Assembly: GCA_012934845.2 (NCBI GenBank)
Contig: WNNJ02002282.1
Location: 26,584-90,583, forward strand
DNA length: 64,000 bases
Direction of reading: 5' to 3'
From: Pomphorhynchus laevis
Lineage: Eukaryota > Acanthocephala > Palaeacanthocephala > Echinorhynchida > Pomphorhynchidae
The number at the start of each line of letters is the position of its first letter. Within the stretch, counting starts at the first letter, position 1. Shown piece by piece: positions 46,208 through 56,700 of this stretch. The translations under genes were made by a program, and so were the position numbers. The notes beneath the pieces were generated by a model. The model worked only from the letters and a program-made list of their open reading frames with translations, made no database searches and had not been told where the DNA came from.

Positions 46208-46328
46208 TGTGGTATATAGTCAATAATCTCTAATTGACATGAGTATCTATAACTGTTTTTATAAACTGATTGTTTTCTAGATTGATAAATAAAACCTCTT
46301 TGGTTTAGACTTCGTTTACATTACGACA
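46208..46328 (+). repeat. 3' LTR of the gypsy-type element
   Basis: It has the same 121 bp as the 5' LTR with one base different by eye (CTATAAC for ATATAAC near its middle). It is preceded by the purine tract. Confidence 0.88.
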
Positions 46329-46429
46329 CTTAGCAACTGATTATAGCTTTATTTCATAACCTCTGATACCTTCACATTTATTCGGGATACTATTAAAAAG
46401 AATTTATTCGTGATAAAATACGACTCATA

Positions 46430-47015
46430 TTTTCTATTGTGCGAAAATGCAGTCGCTTTTGTCAAAACTTTTAAAACTTAAGCTAAAGGATACCCTTGTA
46501 ACCCGATACGGTTGGACGCCGCAGAATGCACCACGTTTGTGCCTGTGCGGAAACAAGTGTACAATCGCCCACATATTATCTTGTAATCTGGGTGCGTTAC
46601 CAACAATACACCACAATGTAATCATGGATTCACTATCGAGGATGCTGAAGCAAGCTTGAAGCGTCGTCGCAGTATAGCCAGAGCTTAGGCAAGTATCGCC
46701 AGTGATGACCTTTCAACGTGAGACAACAACAAGGGACGCGAAAGCGCTTGTTGATATTTCTTGTTATGGTATACATAATGGGGGATTGGTGAGGTTATAT
46801 TTTGAAATCTGTGTTTTTAACGTAAATGCTATCATATAACCAATCAGCAAGAAATTTTAACTATCACGAACAGAGAAAACGTGCAATATACGAAGAGTGC
46901 GTGAGATAGAAAACGACATATTTTGTCCGCTGGTGTTTTCTACATCAGGTGAGGCAGGTGTTGCGGCGAACGATCTTATTAGGAGGCTAGCAGCAAAAAT
47001 AGCTTGAACAGAAAT
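46430..47015 (+). pseudogene. Retroelement C-terminal part: Cys/His knuckle and nuclease-like domain
   Basis: The frame reads RYGWTPQNAPRLCLCGNKCT, then IAHILSCNLGALPTIHHN: the C-x-C-G ... H-x-L-S-C ... H-N knuckle. After a gap come ALVDISCYGIHNGG, LYFEICVFN, REIENDIFCPLVFSTSGEAG and VAANDLIRRLAAKIA. The D-I ... F-[DE]-[VI] pattern is compatible with a restriction-like (PD-D/E-x-K) nuclease, as in endonucleases that follow the reverse transcriptase in R2-type LINEs. That assignment is an inference. It follows the gypsy 3' LTR directly. It is broken and only the 3' third is present. Confidence 0.55.
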
Positions 47016-47454
47016 GTTGGATACAGCAAATATGTAAATAAGATAAAATGTGAATTGGCTATTACGCTAATAAAGACAAATTCAATGTACATAGGGAGAG
47101 TCGGCTTGTCCGGAATTTGTATGCGTAACAAATCATTATGACTGATACATTACATTTTTCTTTTTTCTTTTTTCGCGAAGTAATTTTTTATTCAAATAAC
47201 TAAAATTAAAATATTCAACTTAGAATATTCGATATTTAATAAATTGTCACTTTTTCTTCATCTGTGGCTATCAAAGGTCGGCCTATTCTTTGCTGAGCGC
47301 TGGCCGCGGATGCACATTGATATGCAACTCGCAAGCTGGATTCCCGTAGTCTCTCGTAGGCGTGTTATCTCGTGATCATATGTAGTGCTCTTCTTTGCAG
47401 CGAGGTTATCCGCGAACCGTTGCAGAAACCTCGAATCAGACTTTCCTTATCCGC

Positions 47455-49330
47455 CTAAGCAGGAGAGTACGATGGGGGAAAATTTGCTCTCTCTATCCAC
47501 GAGACGCGCTCTTGGTATTTTGAGCACTTCCGCTGCTCGTGGTATTCGAAGCATAAGGTTGTGGATCTGATGAGGTTCGACGGATCGAATGCGTTAAAAA
47601 CGCAGTTGTCGAATAGAGCTCGCTCCGAACGGCCGCCGTAGAATACACAGCATGCTATGACCAGCCGTGCGTCTGGGTCAGTAGTAATGGCAGCATGCTC
47701 AAAACGAATGTTGGCGCCGACCGGATTCAACATTGGTTCGACCGATACACTGTCGCAAACTACGGTGAGTGTCTTTGCGATTGTCTCATATTGAGTAGAG
47801 TCTGATCGAGGATTGACCACCATTGGGCATGATAGGAAATGCGCCAGTAAAGTCGTTGAGCCACAAGAGCAGGGACGAGGTGCGTCTTTGTATATCATGT
47901 TGTAGCGAGCTGCGATGGTATCGCGAAACGTTGCGTTGTCAGTACGAGTCTGTCGATTTTTAATGGGGAACGCAAATAGACACGAAGATCCTCCCATCAC
48001 CATTTAATAGTCGGTTGTTTAACGCATATTTTCGTCGTATGCTCAGACATGTAAAATCATGATTGCCTTGTTGCTAGTCTGCTTTTGTTTGCGCAATGCG
48101 GTAAAGCGTAATTGTTCGGTTCTCAGTTCGGCCCCTTTGCATCCCTTGCAAATATGGCTCACACAACATTAGCGAGATTTTGTAGTCTTCTTCAGCGACT
48201 TGACATGGATACACTATCTCGAGACTGCCTCATTGCGAGGAAATGAGATGATGGCCCACAACGATCCGCGAGAATCACCTAATCGAAGATCGTCGAACGC
48301 TTAGCGTATTGTACTCTGAAGAGGATTGAACCAATCTGGCGAGCATTGAGACGTCGGTTGTGTATTAGCCCACTTGTGTTGCAGTGATTTTGTGAAATTA
48401 ACATATGTGATATGAGTGCCCAGCACTACAACTTCCTCTAGTCGCTCAACAATGGTGCAGAAACCTTCATCTCGATGGAGTTTAGAAGGTAGGGACGATC
48501 TTCAACTAGAGCGCTAAGAATGATCGTTTTATCTTTTCTGATTTCTACCTCAGTTTCACTTTAAAAGTTGATGTGTCTTATTGTATAATGAACATTTCTT
48601 GGATTCACATGGAATTCGAAAACTGGCCTTATGTTACACAAAAAATCGAAGGCATCTTTGATGTCACTTGGTGTGCCGATCATATTGCCATCATCAGGTG
48701 TTGACAACTAGTTACAATAGTTACATGATTTAGATATAAATAGTTACATGTAACAATAAATCTAAAATTAACACTAAAAATATCGCAATTGCGTACGCTG
48801 GCATAGACAAGACATCGCTTTGTATAAAACCCTCCATAGATTGATTCAGCTCGTCACCGATTACCAAGTTAAAGGGATCGTCGTAAAAGTTGTGCACGAC
48901 GTTTGATAATGCATGGCAAATGCGATCTATATTGTGGATAGTAGCTCTTCTGTTGATTCTGCTAAAAGCGTTGTCGATAATAATCGAGAGAAGGACTGTG
49001 TTGGGGTTGTTTGAGAGTTCGTTGACTACTGCCCGAGTCACGCATTACAATTCTGCTCGCCGACTTACACACATTTAAATACTTCCGCACACCTGCTGGA
49101 TATCATTAGACACTATCGACAAATGACGTTGGTCATGATCCTCCTGCCGGCATCGCAGATGCCTATTGATCTGATGCCAGACTTTTTCGTCAGCGCTATG
49201 AACCTGAATGTAGACAGTGCACTGGTAACGTTGTCAGGGATGTGTTCAGTGGCCAGTGCCTTAGTGAATATGGCGAGTGATTCAGCCAGTTCTGCAAACT
49301 CCGTTCCGAACTTTGTGAGCATATGCATAT
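47455..49330 (-). pseudogene. Retroelement with reverse transcriptase and Cys/His-nuclease tail, same family
   Basis: On the minus strand in order: KALATEHIPDNVTSALSTFR, then FIALTKKSGIRSIGI (the L-I-P-L-x-K-x-x-G-x-R-P-I-G box), LSIIIDNAFSRINRRATIHN (motif A), EGFIQSDVLSMPAYAIAI (motif B), DDGNMIGTPSDIKDAFDFL (motif C), then RYNMIYKDAPRPCSCGS and LLAHFLSCPM (knuckle), VEPMLNPVGANIRF, and RALFDNCVFNAFDPSN followed by YQERVSWIERANF. This is the most complete copy in the window. It is interrupted by stops, frame changes and a small palindromic insertion (48703-48776) between motifs B and C. The clade is uncertain; I know similar proteins from many cnidarians and other invertebrates. Confidence 0.65.
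48703..48776. mobile_element. Mini palindromic insertion, copy 1
   Basis: GACAACTAGTTACAATAGTT, ACAT, then TAGATATAAATAGTTACATG and TAACAA. The outer GTTACA and TGTAAC are inverted. A nearly identical copy in the same orientation is at 51398-51463. This copy splits the retroelement frame at 47455-49330. Confidence 0.6.
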
Positions 49331-49924
49331 AGGATGGCTAATCGAATTCCGAAGTATCAGCACCACCTGCTACACCCTTTATATTTGAACGATCATCTCG
49401 CTACTGATCGCGTCAAAGACTACTGGATAATAGCTTACGTTTGGGACTTCACATGACAAATTAGTGGCTAAATTATCGAGTGCTGCCATTTTATTTTTAT
49501 AATAATATAATTTTTTAATGTCAAGATTATTTATTATACATTTGTAATATGGCTTATCTTCAAATAAATCCCAATCTTAGTAATTACCAATAAAGTTGTA
49601 GTTTTTATTTTTGACATTCGGACGTTACTCCTGCAAATTAATTTTTCCTTGTTATCCGTTTTGTATTGGTTCCACCTATTTCGCATTGACATCGATACTA
49701 GACGTGCCATTATCCTTGACAAACGGCATCTGATAGAAAGCACGATTTCAACGTAGATGTGTGTGCTTCGGGAAGCACACATCTTTGCTCTATTTTCAAG
49801 ATTATTTATTATACATTTGCAATACTAATAAAGGGTATTAAGCCTCTCCGCCTCACGGCTTGGGCAAACAAAATATGTATAAAAACATTGCCAAATATTT
49901 AAACTTTCGTCCACGTTAGAAGAT

Positions 49925-51390
49925 TATGTTATCGTGGGAAAAGATAGAGACGATTAAAGTAAGGCGGAGGGAAAAGGGGGAGGTCAAGATTTCTCCAAGG
50001 GCGACGTACGTAGGATGGTAGGTGTGTGAAGCAGGGAGTGGTTGGAAGTGAGATCAAGGGTGACGAGAAAGTGATCGGATAGACCATGATCAGAGATGTG
50101 CAGTGAGATGTAGGCCGCAAAACGATCGGGGACAGCTATGATGTTGAGTGTCCCGTCAATGATATGTGTGGGGGCAGTGGATATGAGTATGCAATTATAG
50201 TTGTATAGAATGTTGATGAACCGGATGGAATCGATGGAAGAGGGGCAGTCGAGGCGGATGTTGAAGTCGCCAAGAACGAGTGAAGGGATCGATTACGAAG
50301 GCAAATTTAGAAGGCAAATTCAGAAGGCAAAAATTGATATATCGTGTATGCGATAGGCTGGTGCATGAGCAATATGAGGATGTCATCGGCGTATTGCATG
50401 ACGTTAAAGGAGTAAGGTTTGATAAACAGAGAGAGATCGCCGAGTAGAAGAGAGAAAAACAGGGGTCCTAGTATTAAACATTGTTAGACCCGGCAGAAAA
50501 TTGGGATGGGAGAAGAGGATGATGAATTTGAACAGACTCGTAAAGAACGATTCAAAGGAGACGTAGGATGGTAGAAGTGTGAAGCGGGGAGTGGTTGGAA
50601 GTGAGATCAAGGGTGACGAGAAAGTGATCGGATAGACCATGATCGGAAATGAACAGTGAGGTGTAGGGAACAAACTGATTGGGGACAACGATGATGTTGA
50701 GTGTTCCGCCCCGCAAAGGTATGTGTGGGGACAGTGGAGATGAGTTTGTAATTGTAGTTGGATAGAATGTTGATGAATATGATAGAATCGGTAGAAGAGG
50801 GGTGGTTAAGGCGGATGTTGAAGTCGCCTATAACGAGTGAATGGATTTAGGACAAAGAACAATGAGAAAGGTGGTCAGCGAGTTTGGTAAAAAATAAGGC
50901 TGTAGGAGCTGATGAACTAGGACGGTATACAATGGCGAGATCTAGAGTGATCGGGTTAGAATAACGACAAGTGAGCAATTCAAAAGAGCAAGGACTGAAA
51001 GCGGGAATGATTTTGCGAAGAGACGCGGGGTGACGGGCGAATTCGGCAATGCCGCCATGATTAGAGAATTTAGAAGCGGATGAGCTGGGGGCGGGCAGAT
51101 TCGACTAGTGAGAAAGTGGCAGAGTGCAAACGGCGAATGAAGATGTCGTCGGAATCAGTGTGCCAGGATTCGGTGAGGCGGAAGAGATCGATGGATTGTT
51201 TGGTGAATATTTTGAGGTTGATATCGGATTTATGGAGAATAAATCTTAAGGTCTTTAATAAATCTTAAGATCTTATTAAATCTTAATAAATCGTATCTTG
51301 AAGAAGCCGAGGCGGAAACTGTGTGTGGTGGTGAAAGGGTCAGGCGGAGAAGATATATAGAGGAGATGGAGCGCCATCGAATTTTGGGGC
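49925..51390 (-). mobile_element. LINE endonuclease region with rearranged duplication
   Basis: A stretch much richer in G on the plus strand. On the minus strand 51270-50570 reads as an APE-type endonuclease: LFRLTESWHTDSDDI, GGIAEFARHPASLRKIIPAF, LAIVYRPSSSAP, LVIGDFNIR, GTLNIIVVPN, ISDHGLSDHFLVTLDL. Next, 50560-50300 reads as part of a reverse transcriptase (LSLF then NVMQYADDILILLMHQP, motif C). Then 50290-49930 repeats the C-terminal third of the endonuclease (GDFNIR, DGTLNIIAVPDR, ISDHGLSDHFLVTLDL). The two endonuclease pieces are perhaps 85 percent alike. It may be two truncated insertions or one internally rearranged copy. Confidence 0.7.
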
Positions 51391-51397
51391 GGGTGTG

Positions 51398-51463
51398 GAC
51401 AACTAGTTACAATAGTTACATTATTTAGATATAAATAGTTACATGTAACAAAAAATCTAAAAA
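51398..51463. mobile_element. Mini palindromic insertion, copy 2
   Basis: It has the same core as 48703-48776 and the same orientation. It abuts the upstream end of the LINE endonuclease region, so the two copies flank a 2.6-kb block. Confidence 0.55.
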
Positions 51464-51789
51464 TCCAAATCTAAAATAAAAATAAAAAATATGAACTGCG
51501 TACAAAATAAGTAAACGAGTAAGTCTAATACTATCAGTTTCGGTAAGCAGAAGTTGGGAAACTGAAGCACTTTCCCAACTTTATCAGGCCCAAATGAATG
51601 GCCACCTCAATCAATAAACAATCCTTTATTTTTACAAGATGAGCATGTATCTTTGTTCATGCGATAGACAGAATTTGAAGGCATGAAAAAAATATATACA
51701 AGTAGGAAAATTAAAATTACACATAATATTCTCAAAATGTCTTAAAATTACACAATAAACAGTTAAAGAGCAGACGTTCTGAGTAGTAA

Positions 51790-52680
51790 TGCTGTAAGTA
51801 AGAAGCTGCGCTTTAGCATTTCTGTGTGATCAAGCTTAACTGATTTGAATTTTATTTGACTTTCGTAGATCGTATCGATTTTCTATCCCTAAATATTGTG
51901 ATGATGAAATTGTCAATAAATATTCTACAATGGATGCACGCGATTTCTTTTTTAAAATTCTGCTCATTGAAACTTCAAGTGGTTCTATATTCTTGCCACA
52001 TATTTGCTGTCCTCGATTATTAATGCGAATAAGCTTTTTAATTTCAAAAGATGTCATGTCACAAAGTGTAGGATATGTATATAGTAGAATTGAACGTATG
52101 GTTGCATTGTATACAAGCTTTAGCTGGTAGTCAAATACACCATTTTGCTTTAACACTTTTAAAAAGTATAGACGCCTAGCACATTTAGATGCAATATCTT
52201 AAACATGCCTCTTCCAAAGCAAGTTCGAGCCAAATATCAAGCCCAAAATCTTTAAGTAACTGACTCTTTCTAGACCAAAGTTTAACAGCATTGAATTAGA
52301 ATGAGGTCGTTTAAACGCAAACTGAATAATTTTTGACTTTGTCACATTTATACTAAAATCGTTACACGAGCACAATTCTTTAAGATTACTTAATTCTTGT
52401 TCAATTATTATGTTAGATTGTACATAGTTGTCACCGCGGGTTATTATAGTAAGATCGTCTGCACATTTAAAACATTTTGACGAGGAACAACTGACACAGT
52501 AATCATTCATGTAAATTCCAAATAGAAGTGGTACAATTAGACTTCCTTGTGGAACACCTTTAAATATACAACGCGGTTCTGAATTTGATCCTAGGTGAGA
52601 TATAAATTGAAATCGATTATCTAAATAGGAGTTTAAAAATTTAATATGCCAATCAGAGAATCCTGCGTCAGTCACCCTGC
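51790..52680 (-). mobile_element. LINE reverse transcriptase, 5'-truncated
   Basis: The minus strand reads WHIKFLNSYLDNRFQFISHL, GVPQGSLIVPLLFGIYMNDY (motif B), KCADDLTIIT (motif C, A-D-D), INVTKSKIIQFAF, YLKILGLIFGSNLLWKRHV, then in another frame NATIRSILLYTYPTL. The order and spacing are those of Jockey/CR1-type LINEs. At least one frame change and an altered motif-B context make it inactive. The region upstream of motif B, including motif A, is missing at 52680. Confidence 0.75.
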
Positions 52681-53778
52681 ATTATTATGAGGTATGATAT
52701 GTTATGTGTTTAGATGTTATGTGATAAGTTATGATATGTCGCAATACATATATAATATATCATATAATATATATATATATACATTGTGATATGGCTCAAA
52801 GCAAGGTATGTATTGATTGCAAGGTATATATTGACTCAAAGCAGGCATGTATATTGAGCTTATTATACATATTGTATGGCCACTTATGCTTTTGAATTTC
52901 AATATCCATGTAGCTGGGATACATATGAAAGCTTGATGATAAAACAGTATTTAATTGTTTTTTTTTCAAAATTGTCAAAGTTGTCTTAGTTCAGGGGTGC
53001 GTAGTATTTTATGGCGTGTGTGCCAAATTCGGCAGATTTTATAAAACAATTTTTTTCTGTGCCAATCAATTTTTCAAGATGTCCAGAAGATAAATGTACA
53101 AACATGAGAAAAATCTGGGATTTACTTTTATCGGCAGGAATATAGTATATGGTAACAAAAACGAAATTTATTCACTTTTAAAGTTGGATACGCGTATCCG
53201 GCAAAAAATTAGCAAATACTTAAATTTTTTATCAAATAAAAGTAGGAATCAGTTCGATTAGATCATACTGATTAATACAATAATTTATTAGTGGGATTTA
53301 TGTTGCTACATCTCATATGACAGAGATTTAATATCGGCCTTATATTTTGTGGCTTTCATAGAAAAACAAACACTGCTAATTTTATCCGTCAGACTCCTCA
53401 AATTTCGAGACTTAATGCAGTTTATTATAAAAAACAGTAAAATATTTTAACAGTAAATTAAAGATCATAGCAAAGTTTCCCGTACTGAAAAATAAGAACG
53501 CCGTGTTCTGTACGTGTGCCAGCGGTTGCTTCTCCTTTCGTAGACAATACTTTATACTACAGTACAATTTAACCACAATATTATTTAATAATACTACATA
53601 ATATGTTTTTTAAGGTTTTTTTACGAGGCATTAATTGGCGCGATCTATGCTAATCTGAACAGGTGCTAACACGCTTATTGGCGCGTTATTGTTTTCTTAC
53701 TGTATATCACCTAATAATAAATTTACTTTATATTGTATACCTTGAAACCAAAGTTCATTTATCACGGTTTTAGTCGAA
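52681..53778. other. Intergenic stretch upstream of the Ig-domain gene
   Basis: No coding region is recognisable. A short AT dinucleotide-rich stretch (ATAT repeats) lies around 52750-52780. The promoter of the gene starting at 53779 should lie here; no specific element can be called. Confidence 0.5.
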
Positions 53779-56700
53779 ATGAAATCAGATGCTTGCAAAG
53801 TTATTCTACTAATTAATATTTTAATTTATTTAGTAACCATCTACGGTTTTAATGATAGCATAACCATACAGCAATCTACTGTTCTTCCAGGTCAGTTCAT
53901 ATTTACAAATTATATACATTTAATATATTTATATCGGAAGAATTAATGCCCAACCGTTAGGTCGACAGCATAAAATTAAGTAATAACATAAAACTACGAT
54001 GATATATTGTGCTCTATTTTGGAACGAATAGAGCACAAAGATAGCATTGTATCTAAGTTACAAGGCTATCTTTACGTTGCATCCTTTTACATTGATGCAT
54101 TTTATGTTTACAATTCGAATTATGTCTCTTATGTGGAATTTGAAACATTCCTACTGCCTTACTGTAAAAACGGTGAGCAAATGGGAGGAAATAGTCAAGT
54201 TTTATAGAATATGGATTTGTTCATAACTTTGTAAAAAATAAATTTAATCCACATAAAGATATAAAATATGTTTCGATATATTAATGATATATGTGTATTT
54301 AAGCGAATAAATTCATCCAGGTAGCCTTATCCTTAACAAAACTAATATTGATGATAAAGGTATGTATTTAGATATGAATATTTAATTAACATGAATGAAA
54401 ACTATTTTTAATTTATAACTTAAAGATGACATTTAAATTGACAACATATTTTTTCATGAGCATTTGTGCATACCATATAAATTATAACACATTAAATAAT
54501 GAAATTTTAACAGATAGGGGACACACAATATGTACCGACATGCAAATGTCGCTTTTGCACATTCAACTAGCTCGTTTGGGCAATTTGAATATAAAATTGC
54601 CAAATGCTCACAAGGAGTAGAAATACAGAATTTCTACTTATAAGATAAATTATTGACATCTTAATTTCAGTAAAATCAACACTTGCACTGAAATGCAAGA
54701 AAATAAAATGAATGTAAAAAGCTAGAAATAAAATGGAGAAAACATATTTATATTATAGGTATTAATAGGTATTATCAAAACGATATATTATAGGTATTAT
54801 CAAAACAATACCTATATTATATTGGAATCCAAAATTACATAAAAATCCAATAAAACCTAGGTTCATATGTAGTGCGTTTAAATGTACAATAAAACCACTT
54901 TCTGTTTATTTGAACAAAATACTTAAAGTAATTAAAGCACACTTTAAAAAATATTGCAAGGTAATCGAAATTAATACTGGTATAAAACACTATTTCAGAA
55001 TTAATTCCACAAAAGTATTTTTAGAACAGACAAAAGGAATAAATTTTCAAAATATAAATACATACGATTTTAGTACGCTTTATACAAATCTAGATTTAGT
55101 AGATATTAAAGAAGCGTTAGTAAAATTAATTAATCTTATATTCGGAAAAAGATATACATATATATGTTATAATAATTATAACGCCTATATAACAAAAATT
55201 AAACCATCAAATAAATATAAATATATGGATAAAATTGAATTAATAGAATCCTTAAATATTTCGATTAATCAAAATTATTTAAAAGTAGGGACATCTATAT
55301 TTAGGCAAGTAAAATGTGTTTCAATAGGTGGTAATGGTAGCCCAATTATAGCTGACTTGTTTTTAAGCTTTATAGAATATAAATTTGTTCATAACTGTGT
55401 AAAAACTAAATCTAAACAATATAAATATATGAAATATATGTTTCGATACATTGATGATATATGTGTATTTAATTCTAATAATTTTCATTCAATTAGTGAA
55501 CAAATTTATCCAGAAAGCCTTATTCACAACAAAATCAATATGAATAATAAAGAAGGTGTATATCTAGATATAAACATTAAATTAACATTAACTAAAACTA
55601 CTTTTAATTTATATCGTAAAGATGACATATTTAAATTTACAAGAAACATATTTTTGCATGAGCATTCATGCATACCATGTAATATAAAATATAATACGTT
55701 AAATCATGAAATTTTAAGAATTGCAACAATTTTTAACGATATTGGTTTTCTTCAAAATCATTTAAATAATTTAATAGATACATATTTTAAACTAGGTTAC
55801 TATAAAAATAAGATCAAGCAGAAAATAGTAAAATATATAAATCAACACAATAATATAAAGAATAAATTTAAACTCTTAAGTGGCAAATTTTTATGGATGG
55901 ATAATAAATAATATACTTTGTATTAGAATAAGATACTAGATAGTTTTATCAGAGGAAATACATCATTAGCATGTATTTGGCCCCGCTGCTATGTTGGGTA
56001 GATGAGTTAGGGGCCGAAACCTGATAGCATAGCAGTTCCTCCTGATGATCTCTAATTCTTATTCTGATACAACGTCTGTTATTTATTAGTCAATTCATAA
56101 AAATGACTTTTATTTTCAATTTCAATTTTTTATTTTAACTTGATTTAAATTATAAATTCTGATACATTGAATCAGAATTTTCAAATGAAAATGAATTGTT
56201 ATAAAATTCATTAAATCAAATCAGCTAACTGAGTCTACGTATTTAATATAATTATAAAATAAACAAAACATAATAATGCTAAATCAAAATTTAATAATCA
56301 TATAATAAGATTAATAATTGTTTTTAGATTTTCTATAACTTAAATCAAGTTAAAAAATTGAAATTTAAAATAAACGTCAATTTTATGAATTGACTAATAA
56401 ATAACAGACGTTGTATCAGAATAAGAATAAGAGATCATCAGGAGGAACTGCTATGATATCAGGTTTCGGCCCCTAACTCCTCTACAGATAAAGAATTCAT
56501 ATTGTATATATTTTTATATCGCTGATGTATTGATGAACCAATAAAATAAATTGTCTCATAATTTATATATGTGTTTTACATAGGTGTCTATATAAATAAT
56601 TTATACAGAGTATTTTTTATATCACCTCAAACTGCACAATATTTCATGTTTCTTTTTAACATAATCATGAAACCAACTAGAATTAGTTTAATAAATTAAA

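Larger units (their letters stand above)
42413..46328 (+). mobile_element. Ty3/gypsy-type LTR retrotransposon, full length, young fossil
   Basis: The element is about 3.9 kb, bounded by two 121-bp LTRs. Between them, in order: a gag region with two CCHC zinc knuckles, an aspartic protease with the D-T-G-S motif, a reverse transcriptase with the Y-L-D-D motif, RNase H, and an integrase with a zinc-binding N-terminus and catalytic core. The order protease, reverse transcriptase, RNase H, integrase defines the Ty3/gypsy group. A purine-rich tract (AGGGGAAGAA) sits just before the 3' LTR. It looks structurally whole but has a small number of breaks in its reading frames, roughly two or three, so I treat it as inactive. 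The LTRs differ by one base by eye, which suggests a recent insertion. There is no envelope region. Confidence 0.9.

Noticed and set aside
56010-56050. Canonical hammerhead ribozyme (GAAA and CTGATGA close together)
   Set aside because: The base after CTGATGA and the base before GAAA cannot pair (T with C, or C with C in the 15-kb copy), and no GTC-type cleavage site sits between proper stems. Kept only as a structured-RNA candidate.
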